A DNA stretch of 31,895 bases from an uncultured Bacilli bacterium. Its GTDB lineage: Bacteria; Bacillota_I; Bacilli_A; RF39; UBA660. The notes under the pieces were generated by a model. It saw nothing but the letters and a program-made list of their open reading frames with translations. It did not search any database and was not told the origin of the DNA. The stretch is from positions 1 through 31,895 of the forward strand of contig CANQHY010000002.1 of assembly GCA_947623975.1 (NCBI GenBank), given 5' to 3'. The translations under genes were made by a program, and so were the position numbers. Shown in pieces: positions 1 to 7,409 of the stretch (the first letter of the stretch is position 1; each line of letters begins with the position of its first letter).

Positions 1-30
1 ACTGCCTAAATCCAATCCTAGATATCTCAT
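1..30 (-). CDS. ruvX: RuvX/YqgF (YrrK) Holliday junction resolvase-like protein, N-terminal 10 codons only
   Basis: Only ten codons lie inside the window; they read MRYLGLDLGS and run off the left edge. This is the typical start of the RuvX/YqgF family, whose first strand carries a G-L-D-x-G motif with the conserved Asp of the RNase H fold. The family acts in 16S rRNA 5' end maturation and/or Holliday junction resolution. The ATG overlaps the TGA stop of ireB by four bases (ATGA), which implies translational coupling. The order ireB-ruvX matches the Bacillus yrzL-yrrK pair, which supports the call despite the short stretch. The full gene should lie to the left of the window. Confidence 0.75.
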   Translation of the reverse strand, partial: MRYLGLDLGS

Positions 31-296
31 AAATTCTTCACATACTCTTTAAGGATTACCTCTATAATTTTACTGCGTTCTATCCTAGTTATTTTGTTTC
101 TAGCATCTTTATAAGAAGAAATATAACCGGGATCCCCACTCATTATATAACCTATTAGTTGATTAATTTCGTTATAACCTTTTTCTTTTAATGCACTGCA
201 AACATCTTTCAAGGTAGAACCAACAAGTGATTCTTCCAAGTCATCAAGTGAATACAGTGTTGTGTGTTCTAGATCTTTATCGTCTAAATCTTGCAC
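27..296 (-). CDS. ireB: IreB family regulatory phosphoprotein (UPF0297, YrzL-like)
   Basis: This small cytoplasmic protein of about 89 residues has the signature of UPF0297/IreB: ALKEKGYNEINQLIGYIMSG, then DPGYI, KDARN and a charged C-terminal helix. In Enterococcus faecalis, IreB is phosphorylated on N-terminal Thr residues by the PASTA kinase IreK and lowers cephalosporin resistance. A Thr-Thr pair (EHTTLYS) sits near the N-terminus here as a possible phosphosite. An ATG lies 18 bases upstream at 314, but the strong ribosome site AGAGGTGG followed by TTAT and GTG favours the GTG start at 296, which also gives the usual family length. It overlaps ruvX downstream. The matching kinase and phosphatase genes lie 5-8 kb away in this window. 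Confidence 0.92.
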   Translation of the reverse strand: MQDLDDKDLEHTTLYSLDDLEESLVGSTLKDVCSALKEKGYNEINQLIGYIMSGDPGYISSYKDARNKITRIERSKIIEVILKEYVKNL

Positions 297-383
297 ATAA
301 CCACCTCTATCCATACGACAATTTTATCATTAATCAATTAACTAAGCAACTAAATTTAACTTAACTAAAAATATTTTTTGTTA

Positions 384-1529
384 TTAAAATTTTACATAAT
401 TAAGTGCTATAAATAATAGGAATATGACAAATAAAATAGATACAATGGCACCGTTTATCTTTTCGAAATTACTACTCTTATATTTAACCCCTAAACCAGT
501 AGTAATAAGGATTCCGCCAATTAAACCACCGATGTGTGCATAATTATCTATTGTTCCTCCAGATAAAAAGCCTATCACAAGATTAATTACAATAATTGGA
601 ATAATTTGACTTTTAATTACGCCTCCTAGGTAGACTCTATAATGATATCCAAAATACAACAAAGATCCAAGCAGACCAAATATAGCACCGCTTGCTCCAA
701 TCGAAGCATATCTATTAAAAATTATCGAAAGAAGACTTCCTGACAATAAACTAAACAAGTAAATTACAGTATATTTTGCCCTTCCCATAAAACTTTCTAT
801 TTGTGAACCTATTAAGTACAAAGCATACATATTGAAAATAAAATGGGCAATATTTCCATGAAGGAAAGCTCCTGTTATTAATCGGTAATACTCATGATGA
901 ACTATTATATCGTAACCATAAGTTGAAAAATTTTGAATAAAATAGTCATATTTACCAAACAAAAACATTAAAATAAAAATAACGAAATTTATAGCTATAA
1001 GTCCATAAGTAACATACGGTTTTTTAGGTTTAAACACATCATCAACTTTAATCGCATCTTCCTTATTTTTTCTATTAATATCTGCTGTTATCTTCATAAA
1101 AAGTTGGAATCCTTCTTCTGTAAAATTCATCTTTTTACTTATATCAGGAAACTTTTCAAAGACAAAATCATAGTTTTTTAAATCTTTCTCATCATACAAT
1201 GATATACAATCTATATCCTTAACATTTTCCAATTTAACATTGTCTTCTATATCAGTAAAGATACTTAAAGCATTCATTTTAAAAGAAAGAGTTTTCTTCT
1301 TAATTTTTCGCATTATATGTCTAGTCTTATATAAATCAAAATCAAATTGTTCTTCATTATGAATATGATTAGATACTATTCTTACAATTTTATAATCACT
1401 ATTTAAATTTTCAAGCCAAATTTCATCTTCTGCACCTTGAAGAATTATTGGATTATAATTCTTTTCAGTTATAAAATAATGTAGAAGTTTCATTGCTATT
1501 AAGTTTTTTCTATCAAGTGTATCTTGCAA
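384..1529 (-). CDS. Rhomboid family intramembrane serine protease with N-terminal cytosolic domain
   Basis: This integral membrane protease of about 381 residues cleaves transmembrane substrates within the bilayer. The last ~200 residues hold about six or seven membrane spans with the rhomboid signatures: HGNIAHFIFNMYALYLIG, then GASGAIFG with the catalytic Ser, and a later AHIGG with the catalytic His. The first ~175 residues are soluble and charged, as in the Bacillus GluP/YqgP group. An ATG exists at 1556, but AAAGGAG followed by TGATAACG and TTG points to a TTG start at 1529. It is transcribed divergently from the TspO-like gene and stands alone. Substrate is unknown. Confidence 0.9.
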   Translation of the reverse strand: MQDTLDRKNLIAMKLLHYFITEKNYNPIILQGAEDEIWLENLNSDYKIVRIVSNHIHNEEQFDFDLYKTRHIMRKIKKKTLSFKMNALSIFTDIEDNVKLENVKDIDCISLYDEKDLKNYDFVFEKFPDISKKMNFTEEGFQLFMKITADINRKNKEDAIKVDDVFKPKKPYVTYGLIAINFVIFILMFLFGKYDYFIQNFSTYGYDIIVHHEYYRLITGAFLHGNIAHFIFNMYALYLIGSQIESFMGRAKYTVIYLFSLLSGSLLSIIFNRYASIGASGAIFGLLGSLLYFGYHYRVYLGGVIKSQIIPIIVINLVIGFLSGGTIDNYAHIGGLIGGILITTGLGVKYKSSNFEKINGAIVSILFVIFLLFIALNYVKF

Positions 1530-1596
1530 CGTTATCACTCCTTTAATTAATAACATTATACATTATATCATAAAATTAATAAAGAGGTGTAAATTA

Positions 1597-2040
1597 ATGA
1601 AATATGTATTACTTTCTTTTTTATCACTATTTATTTTTCTTATTAATTTCTTTGTTATTGAAGGCTATCATTTCTCTACACCCTTTTTTATGATAAATTC
1701 TATTATTTATAAAATTATAAGTACAATTATCTATGTATCGGTCAATTTATCAGTTTTAAATATATTAGTAAAAAATAAATCTGTTTTAGGTAATAAGTTA
1801 AAAATACTTTTAATTATTAATGTCTTTTTTTATTCTTTATATAACCTTTTCACATTTAAAATAATAAGTCCCTTTCTTTCTTTTGCTAGTAAAATGTTTC
1901 ACTTTATTTCCATTCTTCATTTGAATGAAGAAATTATTCTACAAAATAAAACAAGTGCTAAATTATTAGTTCCTTACATAATTTGGACTTTTTATTTAAC
2001 ACTTACTAGCTTATTTACTTTTTTTATTAATAATACTTAA
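1597..2040 (+). CDS. Small membrane protein resembling the TspO/MBR family (divergent)
   Basis: This hydrophobic protein of 147 residues has four to five predicted membrane spans and follows a good ribosome site (AGAGGTG, 7 bases before ATG). I compare it with TspO/MBR because length and topology agree and the last span reads AKLLVPYIIWTFYLTLTSL, close to the family's L-P-Y-x-x-W motif before the final helix. A Pro-Phe pair near residue 28 and an Asn-rich C-terminus also fit. The Trp-rich porphyrin-site residues common in TspO are mostly absent, so ligand binding is doubtful. The stop overlaps that of rluD on the other strand by four bases. It could also be an unrelated membrane protein. Confidence 0.6.
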   Translation: MKYVLLSFLSLFIFLINFFVIEGYHFSTPFFMINSIIYKIISTIIYVSVNLSVLNILVKNKSVLGNKLKILLIINVFFYSLYNLFTFKIISPFLSFASKMFHFISILHLNEEIILQNKTSAKLLVPYIIWTFYLTLTSLFTFFINNT

Positions 2041-2915
2041 TCTAGATTTTCTAGATATTCGCTAAATTCTTTTGGTAATTCACACTCAAAGTATAATTTT
2101 TTCCCCGTTATTGGATGAGTAAATTCAATACTTTTAGAATGCAAAAATTGACCAAAAGAGGTAGCATTTTTATTTTTTCCATAGATAGGATCATTTACTA
2201 TTGGATGACCAATGTAATTCATGTGAACACGAATTTGGTGAGTCCTACCAGTTTCCAATTTACATTCAATAAGAGTCTTATCAGAAAATCTTTTAAGAAC
2301 CCTAAAATGCGTTACAGCATCTTTACTATTAACATCAGTAACCATCATCTTTTGCCTATTTACCCAGTCTCTTCCAATCGGAGCATCAATGGTTCCTCTA
2401 TCATGCCTAATAACACCATCAACTAGTGCAATATAAGTTCTTTCTACCTGTTTGTTTTTTATCATATCACTCAAAAGAAGACTCGTTTTCTCATCTTTGG
2501 CCACTACCATAACGCCAGATGTATCCTTATCGATACGATGAACAATACCTGGTCTAATCGGATCGGACGCCCCTTTAAAATTAAAATGATACAAAAGTGC
2601 ATTTACCAAAGTACCGCTATAATTCCCAGCTGCCGGATGAACTACCATCCCACTTTTTTTATTAACTATAAGCAAATACGAATCTTCATAGACAATATCC
2701 AAAGGAATATTTTCTTTCTCTACCTTTATATCATAATTTAACTCATCATCTACTTTTATATCATCTTCTTCACTAACTAAAAAATTAGAAGGAGATACTT
2801 TTCCATTTACTAAAACTTTACCTTCCTTAATTAACTTTTGAACTTTAGTTCTCGAAATGCCAATTTTATTACTCAAAAACTGATCTAATCTTTCTTTATT
2901 TTCTTTTAACATCAT
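2037..2915 (-). CDS. rluD: RluD-type 23S rRNA pseudouridine synthase (S4 domain plus RluA catalytic domain)
   Basis: The enzyme isomerises uridines to pseudouridine in rRNA. Residues ~7-60 form an S4 RNA-binding domain (RLDQFLSNKIG, VLVNGK) and the rest is the RluA-type catalytic domain. The signature HRIDKDTSGVMVVAKD contains the catalytic Asp, followed by LETGRTHQIRVHM and the HPIVNDPIYG motif. The longest frame starts at a GTG (2921), but GGGAAG just upstream of ATG at 2915/2912 favours ATG. It overlaps the end of lspA by about 20 bases. The lspA-rluD order is common in Bacillota. Whether the sites are those of E. coli RluD cannot be told from sequence alone. Confidence 0.93.
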   Translation of the reverse strand: MMLKENKERLDQFLSNKIGISRTKVQKLIKEGKVLVNGKVSPSNFLVSEEDDIKVDDELNYDIKVEKENIPLDIVYEDSYLLIVNKKSGMVVHPAAGNYSGTLVNALLYHFNFKGASDPIRPGIVHRIDKDTSGVMVVAKDEKTSLLLSDMIKNKQVERTYIALVDGVIRHDRGTIDAPIGRDWVNRQKMMVTDVNSKDAVTHFRVLKRFSDKTLIECKLETGRTHQIRVHMNYIGHPIVNDPIYGKNKNATSFGQFLHSKSIEFTHPITGKKLYFECELPKEFSEYLENLD

Positions 2916-3366
2916 TAACACTTCCCAACAAAAAGTCTACCATAAACAAAAACACTCCACACACAATTAAAACGTCGGCAATATTAAATATTGGATAATT
3001 ATAACCTAATACAACAAAATTAAAGAAATCTACGACACTACCTCTTAATATTCTATCTATTAAATTTCCTGTTACACCACCTAATATAAAACCTAAAGAT
3101 AAGGTATTTATACCATTTAGATTTTTATTTTCATTTATATACCATATTAAAAACAATAAAAAGAAAACTCCTATTATCGTTATTAAAAGTGTATTATTAG
3201 AAAAAAATCCCCAAGCTGCCCCTTTATTCTCTATATAAGTAAACGAAAAGAAATTTTCTATTATAGGTATAGACTCATACAAATCTAAAAAATAAGTAAT
3301 CATTATTTTTGTTAATTGATCCATTATTAATCCTAAAAATGCTATTAGGTAAATTTTTGCCCTCAT
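2896..3366 (-). CDS. lspA: Lipoprotein signal peptidase (signal peptidase II)
   Basis: LspA is a four-span membrane aspartyl protease that removes the signal peptide of diacylglyceryl-modified prolipoproteins. The family motifs are present: MDQLTKIMI in span 1, ENKGAAWGFF, GNLIDRILRGSVVDFFNF with one catalytic Asp, and FNIADVLIVCG with the second. The reading frame is open to an ATG at 3405 that overlaps the preceding stop as TAATG, but GGTGATAAC before the internal ATG at 3366 and the usual start MRAKIYL favour 3366, giving 156 residues. It sits between a PRC-barrel gene and rluD. Confidence 0.95.
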   Translation of the reverse strand: MRAKIYLIAFLGLIMDQLTKIMITYFLDLYESIPIIENFFSFTYIENKGAAWGFFSNNTLLITIIGVFFLLFLIWYINENKNLNGINTLSLGFILGGVTGNLIDRILRGSVVDFFNFVVLGYNYPIFNIADVLIVCGVFLFMVDFLLGSVNDVKRK

Positions 3367-3404
3367 GTTATCACCACTACTTATCAGTTTATCAAATTTA
3401 ATCA

Positions 3405-3641
3405 TTAATATAAAGATATATTTACTAAAATTACATCCTCGCCTATTTTTTCAATGCTTTTCCAATTTATTTCTGTATCTATTTTTCCTTTGTTGAAAGA
3501 GAAAAAATTTTTATTAGGCTCTATAACTAAAGAAACAATAGAACCTGTCTCTTCATCTATTTTGACATCAATTATATTACCAATGTTTTTACCATCTTGG
3601 ACATTGACAATATATTTTGTTTGTAAATCAGATAATCTCAT
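3405..3641 (-). CDS. YlmC/YmxH family PRC-barrel protein
   Basis: This 78-residue soluble protein begins MRLSDLQTKYIVNVQDGKNIGNI, the N-terminus typical of the YlmC/YmxH group. A PRC-barrel fold follows (IDVKIDEETGSIVSLVIEP, then NWKSIEKIGEDVILV). Some members are expressed in sporulating Bacillota, but the molecular role is not settled. The start is supported by GGGAGG seven bases upstream. Preceding sequence contains TATAAT and two copies of ATATCAGTA 22 bases apart, so the promoter of the ylmC-lspA-rluD unit probably lies just after the rpe terminator. Confidence 0.85.
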   Translation of the reverse strand: MRLSDLQTKYIVNVQDGKNIGNIIDVKIDEETGSIVSLVIEPNKNFFSFNKGKIDTEINWKSIEKIGEDVILVNISLY

Positions 3642-3693
3642 GTTAGCCTCCCATTAAATTATACTGATATAAAAGAAAAGAATTACTGATATT

Positions 3694-3718
3694 TAAAGAA
3701 AACCTAATAATCTAGGTT
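3694..3718 (-). terminator. Intrinsic terminator after rpe
   Basis: On the minus strand a 6-bp stem AACCTA/TAGGTT with a 6-base loop is followed by TTTCTTTAAAT. The TAA stop codon of rpe lies inside the stem. It separates the rsgA-rpe unit from ylmC-lspA-rluD. Confidence 0.65.
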
Positions 3719-4361
3719 ACTTTTTACTAGCATTCTTTCTTAATGTCTCAATCTGTTCATCAAAATCATCACTTTCTACTACATAAGAACCACTTACAAT
3801 AATATCAACAAAATCTAATCTTTTTGCTATTTCTCCATTTATTCCACCGTCGACACTTATTTTAGCTTTTGACTTTTTGCTAACTAGAAGTTTTTTCAAT
3901 TTTAATATTTTTTTAGTAGTAGAATCAATAAACGTTTGACCACCATATCCTGGATTAACGCTCATAACTAGAACTAAATCAATTTTAGAAAGATAAGGAA
4001 TAATTACTTCTATATCAGTATCAGGATTAAGGGCTACTCCACATTTTATACCATATTCTTTTATTAAATCTAGATACTTATTTAAATTTTCAAGCTCAGC
4101 ATGAACGGTTATATATTCTGTATTTAAAGAGGCATAGTAATTTATATTTTTCAAAGGATTTTTTTCCATCAAGTGAACATCTAATCTTTTAGTAATACTG
4201 CTAGACAATTTAACTAATTTTTTAAATGGTTTATTTTTTTTTCTTACGAATTTACCATCCATGACATCGACATGAATATAATCAGCAGTACTTGCATTAA
4301 TCCTTAGTATATCTCTTTCTTCATTTTTGCTACTCAAAAATGATACTGATATTTTTTTCAT
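3717..4361 (-). CDS. rpe: Ribulose-phosphate 3-epimerase
   Basis: The 214-residue TIM-barrel enzyme interconverts ribulose 5-phosphate and xylulose 5-phosphate in the pentose phosphate pathway. Visible motifs are YIHVDVMDGKFV (metal-binding His and catalytic Asp), LDVHLME (metal His), MSVNPGYGGQTF and ISVDGGI (second catalytic Asp), ending with the phosphate loop IVSGSYV. The ribosome site AGGAGG sits seven bases before ATG. It follows rsgA by nine bases, the same order as in the Bacillus rlmN-prpC-prkC-rsgA-rpe cluster, and is closed by a terminator that overlaps its stop codon. Confidence 0.95.
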   Translation of the reverse strand: MKKISVSFLSSKNEERDILRINASTADYIHVDVMDGKFVRKKNKPFKKLVKLSSSITKRLDVHLMEKNPLKNINYYASLNTEYITVHAELENLNKYLDLIKEYGIKCGVALNPDTDIEVIIPYLSKIDLVLVMSVNPGYGGQTFIDSTTKKILKLKKLLVSKKSKAKISVDGGINGEIAKRLDFVDIIVSGSYVVESDDFDEQIETLRKNASKK

Positions 4362-4370
4362 AGCTACCTC

Positions 4371-5210
4371 CTAAGACTTATTATCACATAAAAATTTAAT
4401 ATAGTCATCATACCTAGATTTAAGTATTTTACCTTCTTCAGTCGCCTTTTTTACGCCACACTCTAAAGTACTTTCTTTAGTGTGCATACAATCTTTATAT
4501 TTACACTTATAATCGTTAAATTCAACAAAAGCGCCTTTTATATCTTCACTTTTTAGCATTGATAAATCAATACTAGAAAAACCAGGAGTGTCTACTAATT
4601 TTCCACCTAATAAAGATATTAATTCGACACACCTAGTCGTATGTTTTCCTCTTCCAAGAGCAATAGAAACCTCACCAACTTCAAAATTAAGATTTTTATC
4701 AAGTTTATTAAAAAGACTCGATTTGCCTGCTCCCGTCTGTCCAGTAAAAACAGTTGTTTTATCTTTAAAAATCTTCTTTAATTCATCAATCTCATTATTA
4801 TAGTAAACTACATATCCAATCTTTCGATAATAATCCATAATTTTTCGGTATTCCTCTTTTTCATTTTCGGTCAAAAGATCTTCCTTAGTAATACAAATAA
4901 TTGGTTTAATTTTATTTATTTCCATTATAAGTAACAATTTATCTAAAAGGTTAAAAGAAAAATCGGGAGTTTTTAGGCTAGTTACGATAAGACCTTGATC
5001 AATATTAGCAACAAGTGGTCTAATCAAAGCATTTTTTCTAGGTAATATTTCTAATATATACCTATTTTTTTCATCTATTACACAAAAATCTCCAACGACA
5101 GGCGTAATTTTATTCTTGCGAAAATTTCCACGGCTATGACACTCATAAATTAGACCATCACAGTTTACAAAATAGAGATTACTTATTATCTTAACAATTT
5201 GCCCTTTCAT
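4371..5210 (-). CDS. rsgA: Ribosome small-subunit-dependent GTPase A
   Basis: RsgA is a circularly permuted GTPase that checks late 30S subunit assembly. An OB fold occupies residues ~1-65. The G motifs come in permuted order: G4 as TKED near 108, G1 as GQTGAGKSS near 157 and G3 as DTPG near 207. The C-terminal zinc site uses C236, C241, H243 and C251. G4 is TKED instead of the usual NKxD, as in several homologues. Length 279 is slightly short. The start ATG has only a weak site (ACGAG). The leader is nearly identical to that of the next gene upstream, which suggests a duplicated promoter/5' region and separate expression from prkC. Confidence 0.95.
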   Translation of the reverse strand: MKGQIVKIISNLYFVNCDGLIYECHSRGNFRKNKITPVVGDFCVIDEKNRYILEILPRKNALIRPLVANIDQGLIVTSLKTPDFSFNLLDKLLLIMEINKIKPIICITKEDLLTENEKEEYRKIMDYYRKIGYVVYYNNEIDELKKIFKDKTTVFTGQTGAGKSSLFNKLDKNLNFEVGEVSIALGRGKHTTRCVELISLLGGKLVDTPGFSSIDLSMLKSEDIKGAFVEFNDYKCKYKDCMHTKESTLECGVKKATEEGKILKSRYDDYIKFLCDNKS

Positions 5211-5235
5211 AAAACTCGTATAATCAATCTTATAG

Positions 5236-5266
5236 AAATATTAATTAATTTCTTATTGATTGAGCC
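5236..5266 (-). repeat. Leader repeat, copy next to rsgA
   Basis: These 31 bases are identical to 5575-5605. With gaps, similarity extends from about 5214 to 5285 and includes GATTATACGAG just before the start codon. On the minus strand AATCAAT and ATTGATT can pair around an inner AGAAAT/ATTTCT stem, so the leader could fold as RNA. It overlaps the last codons of the upstream small gene. Confidence 0.85.
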
Positions 5267-5274
5267 CTTTCTAT

Positions 5275-5556
5275 TTAATATTTTACTATTACAGAATCAT
5301 AATAATCAGTAGCTGCTAATGTTATTTTTTTTGATTCTCCCTTATTGATTTTTATTTCTTTTTGAGCATCAAACAAGTTTATTGTTCCATTCTCTTTTAT
5401 TTCTGTTAAACCTCTATTCGATTCTAAAATAATATAATCTTCATTTTTTTCTTTTACAACTATTTCCACTCCAGAAAGAATATTAAGTTTTGAATTTTCA
5501 CTTATATATTCCTTTTTTGTTATGGTGATATAATCATTATTATTTAAACTCTTCAT
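5275..5556 (-). CDS. Small protein of unknown function between prkC and rsgA
   Basis: I do not recognise this 93-residue protein. It is charged, has no signal peptide or membrane span, and looks rich in beta strands (SKLNILSGVEIVVKEK, DYIILESNRG, SKKITLAATDYYDSVIVKY), which suggests a small beta-barrel or cupin-like fold. The frame opens six codons earlier (5574), but those codons lie within the repeated leader shared with rsgA, where the homologous position is untranslated. The ATG at 5556 corresponds exactly to the rsgA ATG, so I choose it. It interrupts the otherwise conserved prkC-rsgA order. Parallel leaders suggest it is expressed like rsgA. Confidence 0.65.
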   Translation of the reverse strand: MKSLNNNDYITITKKEYISENSKLNILSGVEIVVKEKNEDYIILESNRGLTEIKENGTINLFDAQKEIKINKGESKKITLAATDYYDSVIVKY

Positions 5557-5574
5557 AATATCTCGTATAATCAA

Positions 5575-5605
5575 AAATATTAATTAATTTCTTATTGATT
5601 GAGCC
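5575..5605 (-). repeat. Leader repeat, copy next to the small unknown gene
   Basis: This 31-base stretch is identical to 5236-5266, with similarity continuing to about 5561-5625. On the minus strand AATCAA and TTGATT flank an A/T-rich core. Compared with the rsgA copy it lacks about nine bases between the core and GATTATACGAG. Confidence 0.85.
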
Positions 5606-5643
5606 TTTTTATTTAATATTTTTTTATTATACATCTCCTTCTA

Positions 5644-7407
5644 TTATTCAACAGTATTAGAATCTTCTACAGTATTATTTTCATCTTTTAATTCAGGCTT
5701 CTTAGCAACCGTTATATTAAAAGAAGCACCATTTACTATTTTACCAGTTCTAGACTGTTTTATTATTGTTCCCTCTTCGTATTCTAATGTCTCAAGGTAA
5801 TTTATTTTAAAATCAAGATCATATTTTTTAGCAAACTCTTCTACCTCAGATACTTTCCAGCCCTCATTAACAAAGTCAGGATAAATATCATATGCATCGG
5901 GAATATAAAGAGTTATTTTAGCAGGATTTGTTTCACTTATAACGATTTCTGTTCCTGCTTTTAAATCTTGCCCAATTATTTTTTGAACATCCATATCTTC
6001 AGTTATATCAATCGATTTCTTCTCGATAGTAACTTTCATTTTGTAAACCTGCTCCAAAGTCGTTTTTACCTCTATATAATTTTTACCAGTATAGTCTTCT
6101 ATTATATAAGTATCGTTTTTACCCAGAGATTCAATGAGTGTTATCTTCGTACCCTTAGGTCGGCTTCTACCGATAGCTGGATCGGTACCTATTACTTTTC
6201 CTTTTTCAAATTTATTATTAAACTCCTTGAGAGTATCATCATCAACCGCAAATCCTAAGTCTGTCAAAGCTCTCTCAGCCTGCTCGACAGTAAGATTCGT
6301 AACATCTGGTATCTTTATATTATCTGAACCCTTAAAAGTTTTATAAACTAGAACACCAAGACCTGCAATACCAAGTAAAAAGATTACTACTAAAATCCAA
6401 ATTATTATATTAGATTTGCTTTTCTTTTCATCGGTTATCTGCTTGGCTACTACCTCCTCGTCCTTTTCAGTACTAACATTCGTTTTATCATTTATTTTAG
6501 CATCTTTTTCATTGTTTTCTAAGTCATTTTCATCAATATCATGCTCAGGATATTTATATTCATATTTCTCTTCATTAGCACGAACAGGATCCAATGCTGT
6601 CCTTAAATCTTCTTGCATTTCGCGAACATCGTTATATCTGTTTTTAGGATTCTTAGCCGTAGATTTTAAGATAATATTTTCAATACTTTGCGGAATATTA
6701 GGATTATTTTTTCTAACACTAGGTATTTCATCTTTCATGTGTTTCAAAGCAATCTCGACAGCATTATCGCCCTTAAAAGGAAGTTTTCCTGTAACAAGTT
6801 CATAAAAAAGTATCCCCATTGAGTAGATATCAGATTTTGTTGTCGATCCTTTTCCACTAGCCTGTTCAGGCGGTAAATAATGAACTGACCCCATAACCGA
6901 ATTAGTTTGCGTTAGTTGCGTAGAATTTAGAGCCATAGCGATTCCAAAATCAGTAATTTTTATTGCGCCGTCATCAGCAATCATAATGTTTTGAGGTTTT
7001 AAATCACGATGAATTATATAACTATCGTGTGCATGGGCAATTCCATCAGTAAGTTGAAGCATTATATCTATTACTTCAGGTAATGTAAGATTTCCGCGTT
7101 TTTTAAGTAATTGTTTTAAAGTTCTTCCCTCAACATATTCCATTACTATATAATAAGTTCCATTATCCTCACCTACATCGTACATTTCGACAATATTAGG
7201 ATGTGATAGAGAACTTGCTGCAATTGCCTCTCTTTGAAATCTTCTTATAAACTTTTCATCATTCGCTAAATCGCCTCTTAATACTTTTATCGCAACTCGC
7301 CTATTTAGAATAGTATCCTGTGCCAAATAAACATTGGCCATTCCACCTTCGCCAATGGTCTTTATGATTTCATAACGATCATTTATTTTTTGCCCCTTTG
7401 TTATCAA
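5644..7407 (-). CDS. prkC: PASTA-domain eukaryote-type Ser/Thr protein kinase (PrkC/Stk1/IreK type)
   Basis: This membrane kinase senses muropeptides or lipid II through extracellular PASTA domains and phosphorylates cytoplasmic targets. The kinase domain (~11-275) has the glycine loop GEGGMANVY, K41 in VAIKVL, HRDLKPQN (D135, N140), DFG at 153-155 and an activation loop rich in Thr/Ser. A charged linker leads to one membrane span (~333-355), then three PASTA repeats (~363-428, 432-503, 505-569). Length 587 is normal. The start appears to be TTG, two bases after the prpC stop, with GTGGTG as ribosome site, so expression is probably coupled to prpC. IreB, a known type of substrate, is encoded at the left end. 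Confidence 0.97.
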   Translation of the reverse strand: MITKGQKINDRYEIIKTIGEGGMANVYLAQDTILNRRVAIKVLRGDLANDEKFIRRFQREAIAASSLSHPNIVEMYDVGEDNGTYYIVMEYVEGRTLKQLLKKRGNLTLPEVIDIMLQLTDGIAHAHDSYIIHRDLKPQNIMIADDGAIKITDFGIAMALNSTQLTQTNSVMGSVHYLPPEQASGKGSTTKSDIYSMGILFYELVTGKLPFKGDNAVEIALKHMKDEIPSVRKNNPNIPQSIENIILKSTAKNPKNRYNDVREMQEDLRTALDPVRANEEKYEYKYPEHDIDENDLENNEKDAKINDKTNVSTEKDEEVVAKQITDEKKSKSNIIIWILVVIFLLGIAGLGVLVYKTFKGSDNIKIPDVTNLTVEQAERALTDLGFAVDDDTLKEFNNKFEKGKVIGTDPAIGRSRPKGTKITLIESLGKNDTYIIEDYTGKNYIEVKTTLEQVYKMKVTIEKKSIDITEDMDVQKIIGQDLKAGTEIVISETNPAKITLYIPDAYDIYPDFVNEGWKVSEVEEFAKKYDLDFKINYLETLEYEEGTIIKQSRTGKIVNGASFNITVAKKPELKDENNTVEDSNTVE

Positions 7408-7409
7408 TA

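Noticed and set aside
5236..5605. T-box or known riboswitch in the repeated leader
   Set aside because: No T-box, specifier loop or conserved riboswitch core can be seen in the short AT-rich element.
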